Origin: JBAWVR01 sp964583845
GTDB lineage: Bacteria > Patescibacteriota > Minisyncoccia > Phycocordibacterales > GWA1-40-21
Assembly: GCA_964583845.1 (NCBI GenBank)
Contig: CAZOXG010000039.1
Span: 1 to 5,503, forward strand
Length of the DNA: 5,503 nucleotides
Reading direction: 5' to 3'
The translations under genes and the position numbers were made by a program. This document shows positions 1 through 5,197 of the stretch, in pieces. The notes under the pieces are model-generated. The model made no database searches. It was not told the DNA's origin and saw nothing but the letters and a program-made list of their open reading frames with translations. Numbering within the stretch: position 1 is the stretch's first letter; each line of letters opens with the position of its first letter.

Positions 1-53
1 TGAAAACCGGAACCTGGGCAACCGGGTCGCGAGTTCGAATCTCGCCTTCTCCG
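1..53 (+). tRNA. tRNA-Ser(UGA), 3' part, cut by window start
   Basis: This is the 3' part of a class II tRNA; the acceptor 5' strand, D arm and first half of the anticodon arm lie outside the window. Counting back from the variable arm, the window opens on anticodon TGA (1-3), then AA, then the 3' anticodon strand ACCGG (6-10). The long variable arm is a six-pair stem ACCTGG (12-17) / CCGGGT (22-27) with loop GCAA. The T arm is GCGAG / TTCGAAT / CTCGC (29-45). The acceptor 3' strand is CTTCTCC (46-52) and the discriminator is G53. The long variable arm with discriminator G supports serine over leucine. CCA is not encoded (GCAAAA follows), so a CCA-adding enzyme is needed. The last 21 nt are repeated in inverted form at 101-121. 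Confidence 0.88.
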
Positions 54-121
54 CAAAATAAGGAACCCAGCATGAAAATGCTGGGCGACTTTATTTTTGC
101 GAGAGAAGGCGAGATTCGAAC
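33..121. repeat. Inverted repeat: tRNA-Ser 3' end and its antisense copy
   Basis: Bases 33-51, from the last T-stem base through most of the acceptor 3' strand, are repeated exactly in reverse complement at 103-121 (19 nt). The pairing continues through C52-G53 with 100-101 and through 54-61 with 91-99, interrupted only by single extra bases at 102 and 94. This gives about 29 base pairs, capped by the terminator hairpin. The inverted copy cannot form a T arm itself, because the bases beyond the T-loop differ (CTCGG opposite CTCGC on the minus strand). What is kept is therefore complementarity to the tRNA, not a tRNA fold. Origin and role are unknown. Confidence 0.85.
66..98 (+). terminator. 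Intrinsic terminator of tRNA-Ser
   Basis: An 8-bp perfect stem CCCAGCAT (66-73) / ATGCTGGG (78-85) with a GAAA tetraloop is followed after a few bases by a T-rich tract (89-98). It lies 12 nt after the tRNA 3' end. The stem is also the tip of the much longer inverted repeat that includes the tRNA 3' end, so the same sequence could serve as a terminator in both directions. Confidence 0.7.
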
Positions 122-124
122 CGA

Positions 125-173
125 GCCGTCGCGAAGCCAGGTATTAGAGCAAAGCGAAAATACCTGTGACGGC
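125..173. repeat. Two-tier hairpin with GAG...CGA loop
   Basis: The outer stem pairs 125-131 (GCCGTCG) with 167-173 (TGACGGC), with one G-T wobble. A one-sided bulge (132-137) follows, then an inner 8-bp perfect stem CAGGTATT (138-145) / AATACCTG (159-166). The 13-nt loop is AGAGCAAAGCGAA. The outer stem and bulge contain GCGAAGC (131-137), which can fold as a mini-hairpin by itself. There is no T tract after it, so it is not an obvious terminator. It directly follows the antisense tRNA copy and resembles the hairpins at 195-226 and 5468-5502 in loop sequence but not in stem sequence. Confidence 0.7.
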
Positions 174-180
174 GAGTGGG

Positions 181-239
181 GGTCGAGCGAATGAGGTTTT
201 TGTGAGTCTGAGACGAAACAAAAACCCATGAGAGTGACC
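181..239. repeat. Hairpin with GAG...CGA loop, second copy
   Basis: The inner 9-bp perfect stem is GGTTTTTGT (195-203) / ACAAAAACC (218-226), enclosing a 14-nt loop GAGTCTGAGACGAA. A short outer stem GGTC (181-184) / GACC (236-239) may close it, with an unpaired GAGCGA at 185-190 in the internal loop. The inner hairpin resembles the one at 5468-5502: both have a TTTTGT arm, a loop opening GAGT and ending CGA, and an ACAAAAA arm. The rest of the gap up to the next gene (240-275) is AT-rich, with no ORF or RNA gene I can identify. Confidence 0.65.
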
Positions 240-275
240 AAATCTCACTTCCTTTTATATCCCTCTAATAAGTCC

Positions 276-281
276 TATAAT
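276..281 (+). promoter_or_regulatory. -10 element for the 295 gene
   Basis: A perfect TATAAT lies 13 nt before the ATG at 295. The -35 region (around 253-259, TTTTATA) is poor. Transcription would start near 288, giving a leader of only about 7 nt and no room for a Shine-Dalgarno site; none is visible. Confidence 0.5.
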
Positions 282-294
282 ATGTATATAAAAT

Positions 295-801
295 ATGAAA
301 CCCAAGAAAATTACAGTTAATGACAAAATGCAAACAAACTATGTATATTTTTTGACTGCGCCTATTGGTAAAAATTTTGATTCAGGTTTTAAGCCAGAGC
401 TTAGTCCAAATGAGATGTTGGAACTTGGCGTTTTTGGTGGAAAATATATGACAGACTGTAAGAAAGAATTTCCAACATCTTGGTTTAAAAAAGCTAAATT
501 ATGTTCTGAAAAGCACGATCCAAAACTTAATTTTTTTGAAGTTAATGCCAGTCAGTCATTATCCGTTTGGAGAAAAAAAGGTTGGCTTCACAAAGATGAT
601 CCCCGGGGGTGGTTCCAGTGGTATTGTCGATATTATATGGGTAGAAGGCATGAAGATGATGCGAGACAAATAAAAAGATGGCGAGCCATTGCACGACACA
701 TTGCTCAAATAAAGCTAAATTGCCTATCTCAAGATTGGAGTTGTCGCAGAAAACAGAGACAAGCTTTATTACACTGGGCTTATGATAGTAGAAAAATGTA
801 A
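295..801 (+). CDS. Conserved hypothetical protein, W/Y-rich DPRGWFQWYCRYYMGRR motif
   Basis: This is a 168-residue basic, probably soluble protein with no signal peptide or membrane helix. The most distinctive block is residues 102-118 (DPRGWFQWYCRYYMGRR), followed by DDARQIKRW (121-129) and a basic helical tail RRKQRQALLHWA (151-162). The N-terminal part has YFLTAPIGKNFDSGFKPELSP (18-38) and an FGGKYM segment. From memory, similar unnamed proteins occur in CPR bacteria and some eukaryotes, but I know no assigned function or domain name and could not check. Aromatic and arginine density would suit nucleic-acid or nucleotide binding, which is only a guess. It is a single-gene unit, with its own -10 box upstream and a strong shared terminator downstream. 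An in-frame ATG at 328 is a possible alternative start, but the 295 ATG fits the promoter spacing. Confidence 0.8.
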   Translation: MKPKKITVNDKMQTNYVYFLTAPIGKNFDSGFKPELSPNEMLELGVFGGKYMTDCKKEFPTSWFKKAKLCSEKHDPKLNFFEVNASQSLSVWRKKGWLHKDDPRGWFQWYCRYYMGRRHEDDARQIKRWRAIARHIAQIKLNCLSQDWSCRRKQRQALLHWAYDSRKM

Positions 802-839
802 AAATAAAAAACGCTTAAGCGTTTTTTATTTTTACATTT
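794..839. terminator. Bidirectional terminator, 46-bp perfect palindrome
   Basis: Both 23-nt halves (794-816 and 817-839) are perfect reverse complements. The core ACGCTTAAGCGT (811-822) is flanked by an A-rich tract on the left and a T-rich tract on the right, so each strand reads as a hairpin followed by U residues. It carries the TAA of the left gene (799-801) entirely and reaches into the stop codon of the right, minus-strand gene (838-840). It should end transcription of both convergent genes. Confidence 0.9.
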
Positions 840-1125
840 AATTATTTTTGCTTTTTCTAAACCACCCACTCATATCTTTTCTAAATTCTTCAATCGCTCC
901 ATTAAAACCTAGATTTCTGCGACTCCAATAAGCGTAGTAAAAAATATCTAAAATACCCAAAGTGTTAATTATTAGTAAAATAGCAAACCAGACTTTTTGT
1001 TTCTTTTCAGCGGCGCGCCAAAGGGCCAGGATTTTCCAGAAAAATATCCAAACAATGACAATTATTAATACGTAGGTAGGTATTTGGATAACTCCTGTCT
1101 GTGTAGTGTTTACAAAATCGTTCAT
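838..1125 (-). CDS. DUF5652-like small membrane protein
   Basis: With the ATG at 1125 the protein has 95 residues; the frame also extends to a TTG at 1146 (102 residues). I prefer ATG because neither start has a clear ribosome site and TTG would need an almost leaderless message. There are two hydrophobic helices: IPTYVLIIVIVWIFFWKILA and, after a short basic and polar loop (RAAEKKQK), VWFAILLIINTLGILDIFYY. A charged tail (FNGAIEEFRKDMSGWFRKSKNN) follows. The pattern PTYVLI...W..FWK..ALW.AA...QK.WF..LLIINTLGI is how I recall DUF5652 proteins, which are common in CPR genomes and of unknown function. The charge pattern suggests both ends in the cytoplasm with a tight outer loop, although the inter-helix KK cluster could equally place that loop inside. 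It is divergent from ruvX and convergent with the 295 gene. Confidence 0.75.
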   Translation of the reverse strand: MNDFVNTTQTGVIQIPTYVLIIVIVWIFFWKILALWRAAEKKQKVWFAILLIINTLGILDIFYYAYWSRRNLGFNGAIEEFRKDMSGWFRKSKNN

Positions 1126-1192
1126 ATTATTATTAGTTATAGCCAACTCTTTAATTATATTACTTTTTCAAAATTATGGTAGGATATTATAT
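1126..1192. promoter_or_regulatory. Divergent promoter region between the DUF5652-like gene and ruvX
   Basis: This AT-rich 67-nt gap must hold the start signals of two divergent genes. On the minus strand a perfect TATAAT lies at 1159-1154, about 28 nt before the ATG at 1125, without a good -35. On the plus strand TATGGT (1175-1180) precedes the ruvX ATG by 12 nt, also without a good -35. The TATTAT at 1185-1190 is too close to the ATG unless a downstream start is used. The exact promoters are uncertain. Confidence 0.35.
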
Positions 1193-1588
1193 ATGAGATA
1201 TTTAGGCATAGACTATGGTAAAAAAAGGGTGGGGATAGCGATTTCTGACGAAAATGGAGACATGGCCTTTCCAAGAGAGGTAATTCCTAATGATATTAAA
1301 CTTCTGGCCAAAATTAAAAAGATTTGTACGGATGAAAAAGTGGATGTGATTGTTATGGGTGAGTCTAACGATTATCATAATAAGCCAAATAAAATAATGG
1401 AGGAAGTAGAACCGTTTAAAATTGAGTTGTGGCAGGAAACTGGTTTACCAGTGGAGTATGAGTTGGAGTTTATGACTAGTCAACAAGTGGAGAAAATTTT
1501 TGGCAAGACTAAAATGCTCGATGCCTCGGCCGCTTCAATTATTTTGCAAGCCTATCTTGATAGAATAAAGAATTTAAAAAATAAATAA
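1193..1588 (+). CDS. ruvX: RuvX/YqgF-family Holliday junction resolvase-like protein
   Basis: This 131-residue protein has the RNase H-like fold of the RuvX/YqgF family, which acts as a nuclease on Holliday junctions or on pre-16S rRNA depending on the bacterium. It opens with the hallmark MRYLGIDYGKKRVGIAIS, giving catalytic Asp7. A hydrophobic strand VDVIVMG precedes E57, and the C-terminal LDASAASIILQAYLDR supplies D110, matching the family's D-A-x-AA-x-xLQ-x-YLD signature. The usual DER.T motif is replaced by ELEFMTS (90-96), leaving E92 as an acidic candidate. I start it at 1193: the frame is open upstream to 1106, but the extra 29 residues are hydrophobic, precede the conserved N-terminus and overlap the divergent gene. 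It heads a tight run of genes, with a 5-nt gap to the next. Confidence 0.88.
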   Translation: MRYLGIDYGKKRVGIAISDENGDMAFPREVIPNDIKLLAKIKKICTDEKVDVIVMGESNDYHNKPNKIMEEVEPFKIELWQETGLPVEYELEFMTSQQVEKIFGKTKMLDASAASIILQAYLDRIKNLKNK

Positions 1589-1593
1589 CAAAA

Positions 1594-2025
1594 ATGATTA
1601 ACTACGACGAATTTAAAAAGGTGGAAATTACGATTGGAAAAATAATTAGTGCCCAAAAAATGGAGGGAGCCGATAAACTTTTGATTTTGAATGTTGATTT
1701 TGGTTTTAAGCCGTTGCCAATTGTTGAATCTAAGACATCTGAGGTTGTAAAAGAAGTGGAGAAGCCTGTCATTTTAGAGCCAGTTGTAGTAAATGAACCT
1801 GTCCGTGAACCAGATGTTCGTCAAATAGTTTCAGGTATTTCCGCTTATTTTCCTGAACCAGAAAAACTGATTGGAACTCGTTGTGCTTTTGTAACTAATT
1901 TAGAACCTCGAAAAATCAGGGGCTATGATAGTAATGGAATGATTCTGGCCGTTGGCGGCGAAACTGAACCTTTTTCCTTGTTTAAAATGGGAGAAGAGAT
2001 TGAATCCGGCGCTAAAGCCCGCTAA
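1594..2025 (+). CDS. Stand-alone tRNA-binding OB-fold protein (MetRS beta / Trbp111-like)
   Basis: This 143-residue protein belongs to the tRNA-binding domain family found at the C-terminus of methionyl-tRNA synthetase, in Arc1p/EMAP-II and in free proteins (Trbp111, CsaA). Family signatures are FKKVEITIGKIISAQKMEGADKLLILNVDFG (7-37), RQIVSGISAYFPEPEKLIG (76-94), NLEPRKIRGYDSNGMILAV (102-120) and a final segment ending MGEEIESGAKAR. It probably binds tRNA as a dimer and helps charge or handle it, for instance as a detached partner of MetRS. Residues 39-74, between FGF and DVRQIVSG, are an insert of roughly 35 residues rich in V, P, E and K; the usual domain has only a few residues there. The stop codon is followed after two bases by the next ATG, so it is likely cotranscribed with ruvX and the DedA gene. 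Confidence 0.85.
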   Translation: MINYDEFKKVEITIGKIISAQKMEGADKLLILNVDFGFKPLPIVESKTSEVVKEVEKPVILEPVVVNEPVREPDVRQIVSGISAYFPEPEKLIGTRCAFVTNLEPRKIRGYDSNGMILAVGGETEPFSLFKMGEEIESGAKAR

Positions 2026-2027
2026 AA

Positions 2028-2642
2028 ATGCTTGAATTACTAAAACATTTTTTGGACCCAGTGTTTTTAATCCAGAGTTTAGGACTCTTGGGTATTTTGG
2101 GAATAGTCTTTGCCGAATCCGGTTTATTTTTTGGTTTCTTTTTACCTGGTGACTCTTTATTATTTACTGCCGGTCTATTGGCTTCACAAGGTTATTTTCC
2201 AATCGTGACTCTATATGTGAGTATTTTTCTCGCTGCCGTTTTAGGTGATTCTGTTGGTTACGCTTTTGGATATCGTTGGGGAAGAAAGCTTTTTACCAAA
2301 AAAGAATCTTTTTTCTTTAGAAAAGAATTTTTAGTTCGGACAGAAATGTTTTTTGAGAAATATGGATCGAAGGCACTGGTCTTGGCCAGGTTTGTCCCGG
2401 TTGTTCGCACTTTTACACCCATCTTGGCAGGGGTGGGGAAGATGCATTATCGCAAATTTTTAACTTATAATCTGGCTGGGGGTTTTGCTTGGACAACCCT
2501 TTTAGTTTTCGCAGGATATTATTTAGGGCGCTTGGTTCCAGGTGTGGATAAGTATATTTTTCCAATTATTTTGTTAATTATCGTCATTTCTTTTATTCCA
2601 ATAGTATTTGAATTTTTGAAAAATAGAAAGAAAGGGTTATAA
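2028..2642 (+). CDS. DedA-family membrane protein (VTT / SNARE-associated domain)
   Basis: This 204-residue polytopic inner-membrane protein has the full DedA pattern. An N-terminal hydrophobic stretch leads to FAESGLFFGFFLPGDSLL (28-45) with E30 and the P-G-D triad at 40-42. GDSVGYAFGYRWGRKLF (73-89) comes next, followed by FFEKYGSKALVLARFVPVVRTFTPILAGVGKM (108-139) with R121 and R127, then YRKF..YNLAGGFAW (141-155). Two C-terminal hydrophobic segments end in a basic tail NRKKGL. The acidic and arginine residues in re-entrant loops are typical of the family. Some members return undecaprenyl phosphate across the membrane for cell-wall synthesis; others affect phospholipid distribution and membrane potential. 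The specific substrate here cannot be told. It starts two bases after the previous stop, and its own stop overlaps the -10 box of the pil promoter. Confidence 0.9.
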   Translation: MLELLKHFLDPVFLIQSLGLLGILGIVFAESGLFFGFFLPGDSLLFTAGLLASQGYFPIVTLYVSIFLAAVLGDSVGYAFGYRWGRKLFTKKESFFFRKEFLVRTEMFFEKYGSKALVLARFVPVVRTFTPILAGVGKMHYRKFLTYNLAGGFAWTTLLVFAGYYLGRLVPGVDKYIFPIILLIIVISFIPIVFEFLKNRKKGL

Positions 2643-2643
2643 T
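2616..2643 (+). promoter_or_regulatory. Promoter of the pil gene cluster
   Basis: TTGAAA (2616-2621, five of six consensus bases), a 16-nt spacer and a perfect TATAAT (2638-2643) form a strong sigma-70-type promoter. It sits in the last codons and stop of the DedA gene. Predicted transcription start is near 2650, only a few bases before the pilM ATG at 2654, so the message would be almost leaderless. Confidence 0.65.
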
Positions 2644-2653
2644 AGTAGAGATT

Positions 2654-3739
2654 ATGTCAAAAATATTTAGTTCCATTTTTTTACAGCCACCAACCTTTTT
2701 AGAAATGCCATACGTGGGTTTGGAGATTTCTGATTCAGCAGTCCGTTTTGTCGAGTTCATAGACAAAGCTGGTGTTTTGACTTTGGGACATTTTGCCACT
2801 GTTCCACTTACTGAAGGTATTGTTTCGGATGGAGAGATTAAAGAAGAAAAAAAACTGGCTAGTATTTTAACTGAACTAAAGAAAAAATATTCCCTAGAGT
2901 TTGTTAAAGTGTCTCTACCAGAAAATAAATCTTACCTGTTTAAAATGCAATTGCCTGGTCAACTTAGTAAACCAGCTGAAATTCGGCAGGCGATAGAATT
3001 TCGTTTAGAAGAGAATATTCCAATCCAAACCAAAGACGCTATTTTTGACTTTGAAATTATTGACACTTCACCAGATGGTACTGTTAAAAACATTAGTGTT
3101 TCAGCATCACCGGCACAGCTTGTGGAAAACTATACCAGATGTTTAACTTCGGCTGGTCTAACCCCAATCTCTTTTGAGGTAGAGTCAAAATCTGTGGCTA
3201 GAGCGGTGGTTGCAAAAAACGATGCCCGACCGTACATAGTTTTAAATATTAAGGATAAAACAACCACTATTTCTATTGTAGAGAGGGGGCAGGTTGAGTT
3301 TTCTTCCAGTGCTAATATCGGCGGTTCTTTTGTGGACGAAACAATCCGACGTGAGAAGAAAGTTTCTTTGGAGGAAGCCCAAAAAATCAAAGAATTATAT
3401 ATGTATAAAGACACCAAAGATAGTTTAGAGGTTTTTGCTTCCTTATTGAATTTTATTGGGGCAATCAAAGATGAAACCGACCGATTTTACAGTTACTGGT
3501 TTAATCGTCGACCAAAAAATAATCAGGTGGATATTGAAAAAATATTACTCTGTGGACGAAATTCTATGATCTCAGGTTTTGAACGTTATCTTTATTTGGC
3601 TATGAACAAAGACACTGACCCAGCCGATGTATGGATAAATGCTTTTTCAACCGAAGAATATTTACCACCAATTAATTTTGTGGACTCTTTGGATTATGCT
3701 GTGGCGGTAGGTTTGGCCTTACCAGTAATAGAAAAATAA
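2654..3739 (+). CDS. pilM: Type IV pilus assembly protein PilM
   Basis: This 361-residue protein is a cytoplasmic actin-like ATPase-fold protein that binds the N-terminus of PilN and forms the inner-membrane assembly platform of type IV pili. Visible blocks are YVGLEISDSAVRFVEF (20-35, phosphate-1 region), VSLPENKSYLFKMQLPG (86-102), the PilM signature EIRQAIEFRLEENIPI (109-124), and YIVLNIKDKTTTISIVERGQ (194-213, phosphate-2 region). ANIGGSFVDETI (220-231), ILLCGRNSMISGF (297-309, adenosine region) and DSLDYAVAVGLAL (344-356) follow. The phosphate-2 loop reads LNIKDKTT rather than the usual DIG..ST type, so nucleotide hydrolysis may be weak or lost. Length is normal for the family. It is the first of four genes separated by 1-4 nt and has its own promoter over the dedA stop. 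Confidence 0.92.
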   Translation: MSKIFSSIFLQPPTFLEMPYVGLEISDSAVRFVEFIDKAGVLTLGHFATVPLTEGIVSDGEIKEEKKLASILTELKKKYSLEFVKVSLPENKSYLFKMQLPGQLSKPAEIRQAIEFRLEENIPIQTKDAIFDFEIIDTSPDGTVKNISVSASPAQLVENYTRCLTSAGLTPISFEVESKSVARAVVAKNDARPYIVLNIKDKTTTISIVERGQVEFSSSANIGGSFVDETIRREKKVSLEEAQKIKELYMYKDTKDSLEVFASLLNFIGAIKDETDRFYSYWFNRRPKNNQVDIEKILLCGRNSMISGFERYLYLAMNKDTDPADVWINAFSTEEYLPPINFVDSLDYAVAVGLALPVIEK

Positions 3740-3740
3740 T

Positions 3741-4280
3741 ATGTTTAATTTAGTAACAGACAAATTCCGAGGGATTTTAAAGAAAGAATATCATCGTCGA
3801 TTGCACATAGCGGTTTTGGTTTTAACTATCCTTACTCTAACTATTTTTTGTATATTAATGGCGACCATTTATTACGAATCTTTTGTTCATCGTCAAACAA
3901 TCGAGGCACAATATAACCAAGTCAAATCTGACAGAACACAGCAGAGTGATCAAAATTTTATTAATACTGTTCAGAATATAAAGGGTGAGATGATATTGAT
4001 GAATGATTTTCCAAGTGATCCTATGGGAAGAGATTTGGTTCAAAAGGTAATCGCTCAAAAGGGGAATAAGGTGATTCTTTCCGGTTTCTCCTTGTCATTT
4101 GGTGCCAAAGATAATCAGCTTTCTATTCAAGGAACTTCGGTGACTCGTGAAGATCTTTTATCATTTTATAAAAGGCTTCAGAATATGAATATATTTTCTA
4201 AAGTAGATTTACCTCTTAGTACTTATACCAAGGACAACGATCTTAGTTTTAATATTTCCTTAACTTACCCTAATCAATAA
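3741..4280 (+). CDS. pilN: PilN-like type IV pilus inner-membrane protein
   Basis: This 179-residue protein has one membrane helix (about 22-44, LHIAVLVLTILTLTIFCILM onward), a short basic cytoplasmic N-terminus, a helical linker (50-85) and a C-terminal alpha/beta domain. The segment LSIQGTSVTREDLLSFYKRL (127-146) followed by LPLSTYTKDNDLSFNISLTY (157-176) is the PilN-type pattern. PilN bridges PilM in the cytoplasm to PilO outside the membrane. The PilM-docking N-terminus is normally close to INLLP; here it is FNLVTDKFRGILKKEYHRR (2-20), keeping F-N-L but not L-P. The start is fixed by the one-base gap after the pilM stop (TAA-T-ATG), and no Shine-Dalgarno site is visible. The assignment rests on topology, the C-terminal pattern and gene order. 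Confidence 0.8.
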   Translation: MFNLVTDKFRGILKKEYHRRLHIAVLVLTILTLTIFCILMATIYYESFVHRQTIEAQYNQVKSDRTQQSDQNFINTVQNIKGEMILMNDFPSDPMGRDLVQKVIAQKGNKVILSGFSLSFGAKDNQLSIQGTSVTREDLLSFYKRLQNMNIFSKVDLPLSTYTKDNDLSFNISLTYPNQ

Positions 4281-4281
4281 T

Positions 4282-4845
4282 ATGTCATCAACAAAAACAG
4301 AGGTTAAGATATGGTGGGGGGTATTAATTTTAATGTTGGTTTTAAGTGGATATTTGGTACAAAATACTTTCAATGAAAAAGATGCTATTACAGATTTTGA
4401 AACAAATATTAAGGCCGAGTTGGCCAAGTATCAAGATATCGAAGGAAGTAAGAGAGTTTATGTAAAATCAAAAAAAGATCTGGAATCTCTCAATGGTCGC
4501 TATGTGGCTTATAACGGCGGAGAGGTAGCTTTTATTGAAGAATTACAAGAGTACGGCCGGGCAATCGGAGTTAAGACCCAAATAAGTTCTTTATCTTCAG
4601 AAACAGCCAAGAATATTATGAAGGCAACTTCTACCACAGCTTCAGTAGCCCCGACGTTCTCTTGGATTAAAGTTTCAATAAGTTTAGAGGGCACTTGGAC
4701 AAGCGTTAATCGCTACTGGTCTATTTTGGAGAGTTTACCTTATCGGGTGGAGATCAGTAGGCTCAATTTGGCCTCAGGCAGTAGCGGTAATATGCCAAGC
4801 GCTTGGTCAGCTTCATTTGACATAATGGCTCTTCAAAAGAGATAA
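4282..4845 (+). CDS. pilO: PilO-like type IV pilus inner-membrane protein
   Basis: This 187-residue protein has a short cytoplasmic N-terminus, one membrane helix (about 10-27, IWWGVLILMLVLSGYLVQ) and a charged helical, probably coiled-coil, region (31-70). The outer domain has the PilO ferredoxin-like outline: GGEVAFIEELQEYGRAIGVKTQISSL (79-104), then FSWIKVSISLEGTWTSVNRYWSILESLPYRVEISRLNL (126-163) and a final strand SASFDIMALQ. PilO pairs with PilN through the coiled coil and outer domain and controls alignment of the pilus machine. A Ser/Thr-rich linker (TSTTASVAPT, 116-125) separates the two halves. The junction with the previous gene is again TAA-T-ATG. Sequence similarity in this family is low, so the call leans on size, topology and position. 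Confidence 0.78.
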   Translation: MSSTKTEVKIWWGVLILMLVLSGYLVQNTFNEKDAITDFETNIKAELAKYQDIEGSKRVYVKSKKDLESLNGRYVAYNGGEVAFIEELQEYGRAIGVKTQISSLSSETAKNIMKATSTTASVAPTFSWIKVSISLEGTWTSVNRYWSILESLPYRVEISRLNLASGSSGNMPSAWSASFDIMALQKR

Positions 4846-4849
4846 AAAT

Positions 4850-5173
4850 ATGGAAAAGTTTAAAAATAAAATTACAAGTATTCTTGCTCAAAAATTTAGA
4901 AATCTAGGAATGTCTTCAGCTGTTGCTTGGCACTGGCGAATTGTTCTGTCTGTTTTTTTATTGGTGGTGGTGCTGGTGATTTCTTACATATATACAGTTT
5001 ATGATTCAGTCAGACGAAAAGAATTTACTGTCCCAATTCCAGATTCTGCCAAAATATTTAATGAAAAAGATCAAAAATCTTTAAATGAAATTGTCTCTAA
5101 ATATGTTAAAAGGGAGGAGACAGTAAAATCGATAGAGAAATATTATCCGGCCTTAGTTGACCCATCAAGGTAA
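4850..5173 (+). CDS. Single-pass membrane protein of the pil cluster, unknown function
   Basis: This 107-residue protein has a basic N-terminal segment of about 29 residues, one strong membrane helix (about 31-50, IVLSVFLLVVVLVISYIYTV) and an outer tail of about 57 residues. The basic N-terminus suggests it stays inside. The tail contains FTVPIPDSAKIF (59-70) and ends in a charged helix NEKDQKSLNEIVSKYVKREETV, then YYPALVDPSR. There is no lipobox, so it is not the lipoprotein PilP, although it occupies the place PilP has in a pilMNOP order. A functional replacement or an accessory subunit of the PilN/PilO complex is a reasonable inference. It starts four bases after the pilO stop and is the last protein gene of the run. 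Its 3' end contains the -35 box of the tRNA-Arg promoter. Confidence 0.8.
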   Translation: MEKFKNKITSILAQKFRNLGMSSAVAWHWRIVLSVFLLVVVLVISYIYTVYDSVRRKEFTVPIPDSAKIFNEKDQKSLNEIVSKYVKREETVKSIEKYYPALVDPSR

Positions 5174-5185
5174 TCTTGGTATATT
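5157..5185 (+). promoter_or_regulatory. Promoter of tRNA-Arg
   Basis: TTGACC (5157-5162, five of six consensus bases), a 17-nt spacer and TATATT (5180-5185, five of six) lie 12 nt before the mature tRNA 5' end at 5198. The -35 box is inside the final codons of the preceding gene. No terminator separates that gene from the tRNA, so the pil transcript may also run into it. Confidence 0.7.
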
Positions 5186-5197
5186 CTCATGGTCCAA

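Noticed and set aside
99..135. A second, minus-strand tRNA facing tRNA-Ser
   Set aside because: Only the T-loop and the acceptor 3' part are present in antisense; the T-stem partner is changed, and no anticodon or D arm can be found upstream on that strand.
1126..1146. TTG start at 1146 for the DUF5652-like gene
   Set aside because: It adds seven Asn-rich residues before an ATG and would leave almost no leader after the visible TATAAT. It remains possible but is less likely than the ATG at 1125.
1106..1192. N-terminal extension of ruvX to an ATG at 1106
   Set aside because: The added 29 residues are hydrophobic with no family counterpart, they overlap the start of the divergent gene, and the canonical MRYLGIDYG begins at 1193.
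2593..2799. Minus-strand open frame
   Set aside because: It overlaps the DedA end and the pilM start in antisense, has no recognisable domain, and both overlapped genes are well supported.
3130..3468. Minus-strand 112-codon open frame
   Set aside because: It lies wholly antisense inside pilM with no family resemblance, so it is a shadow frame.
3855..4058. Minus-strand 67-codon open frame
   Set aside because: It is antisense within the PilN-like gene, with no motif or start signal.
4509..4694. Minus-strand 61-codon open frame
   Set aside because: It is antisense within the PilO-like gene, with no motif or start signal.
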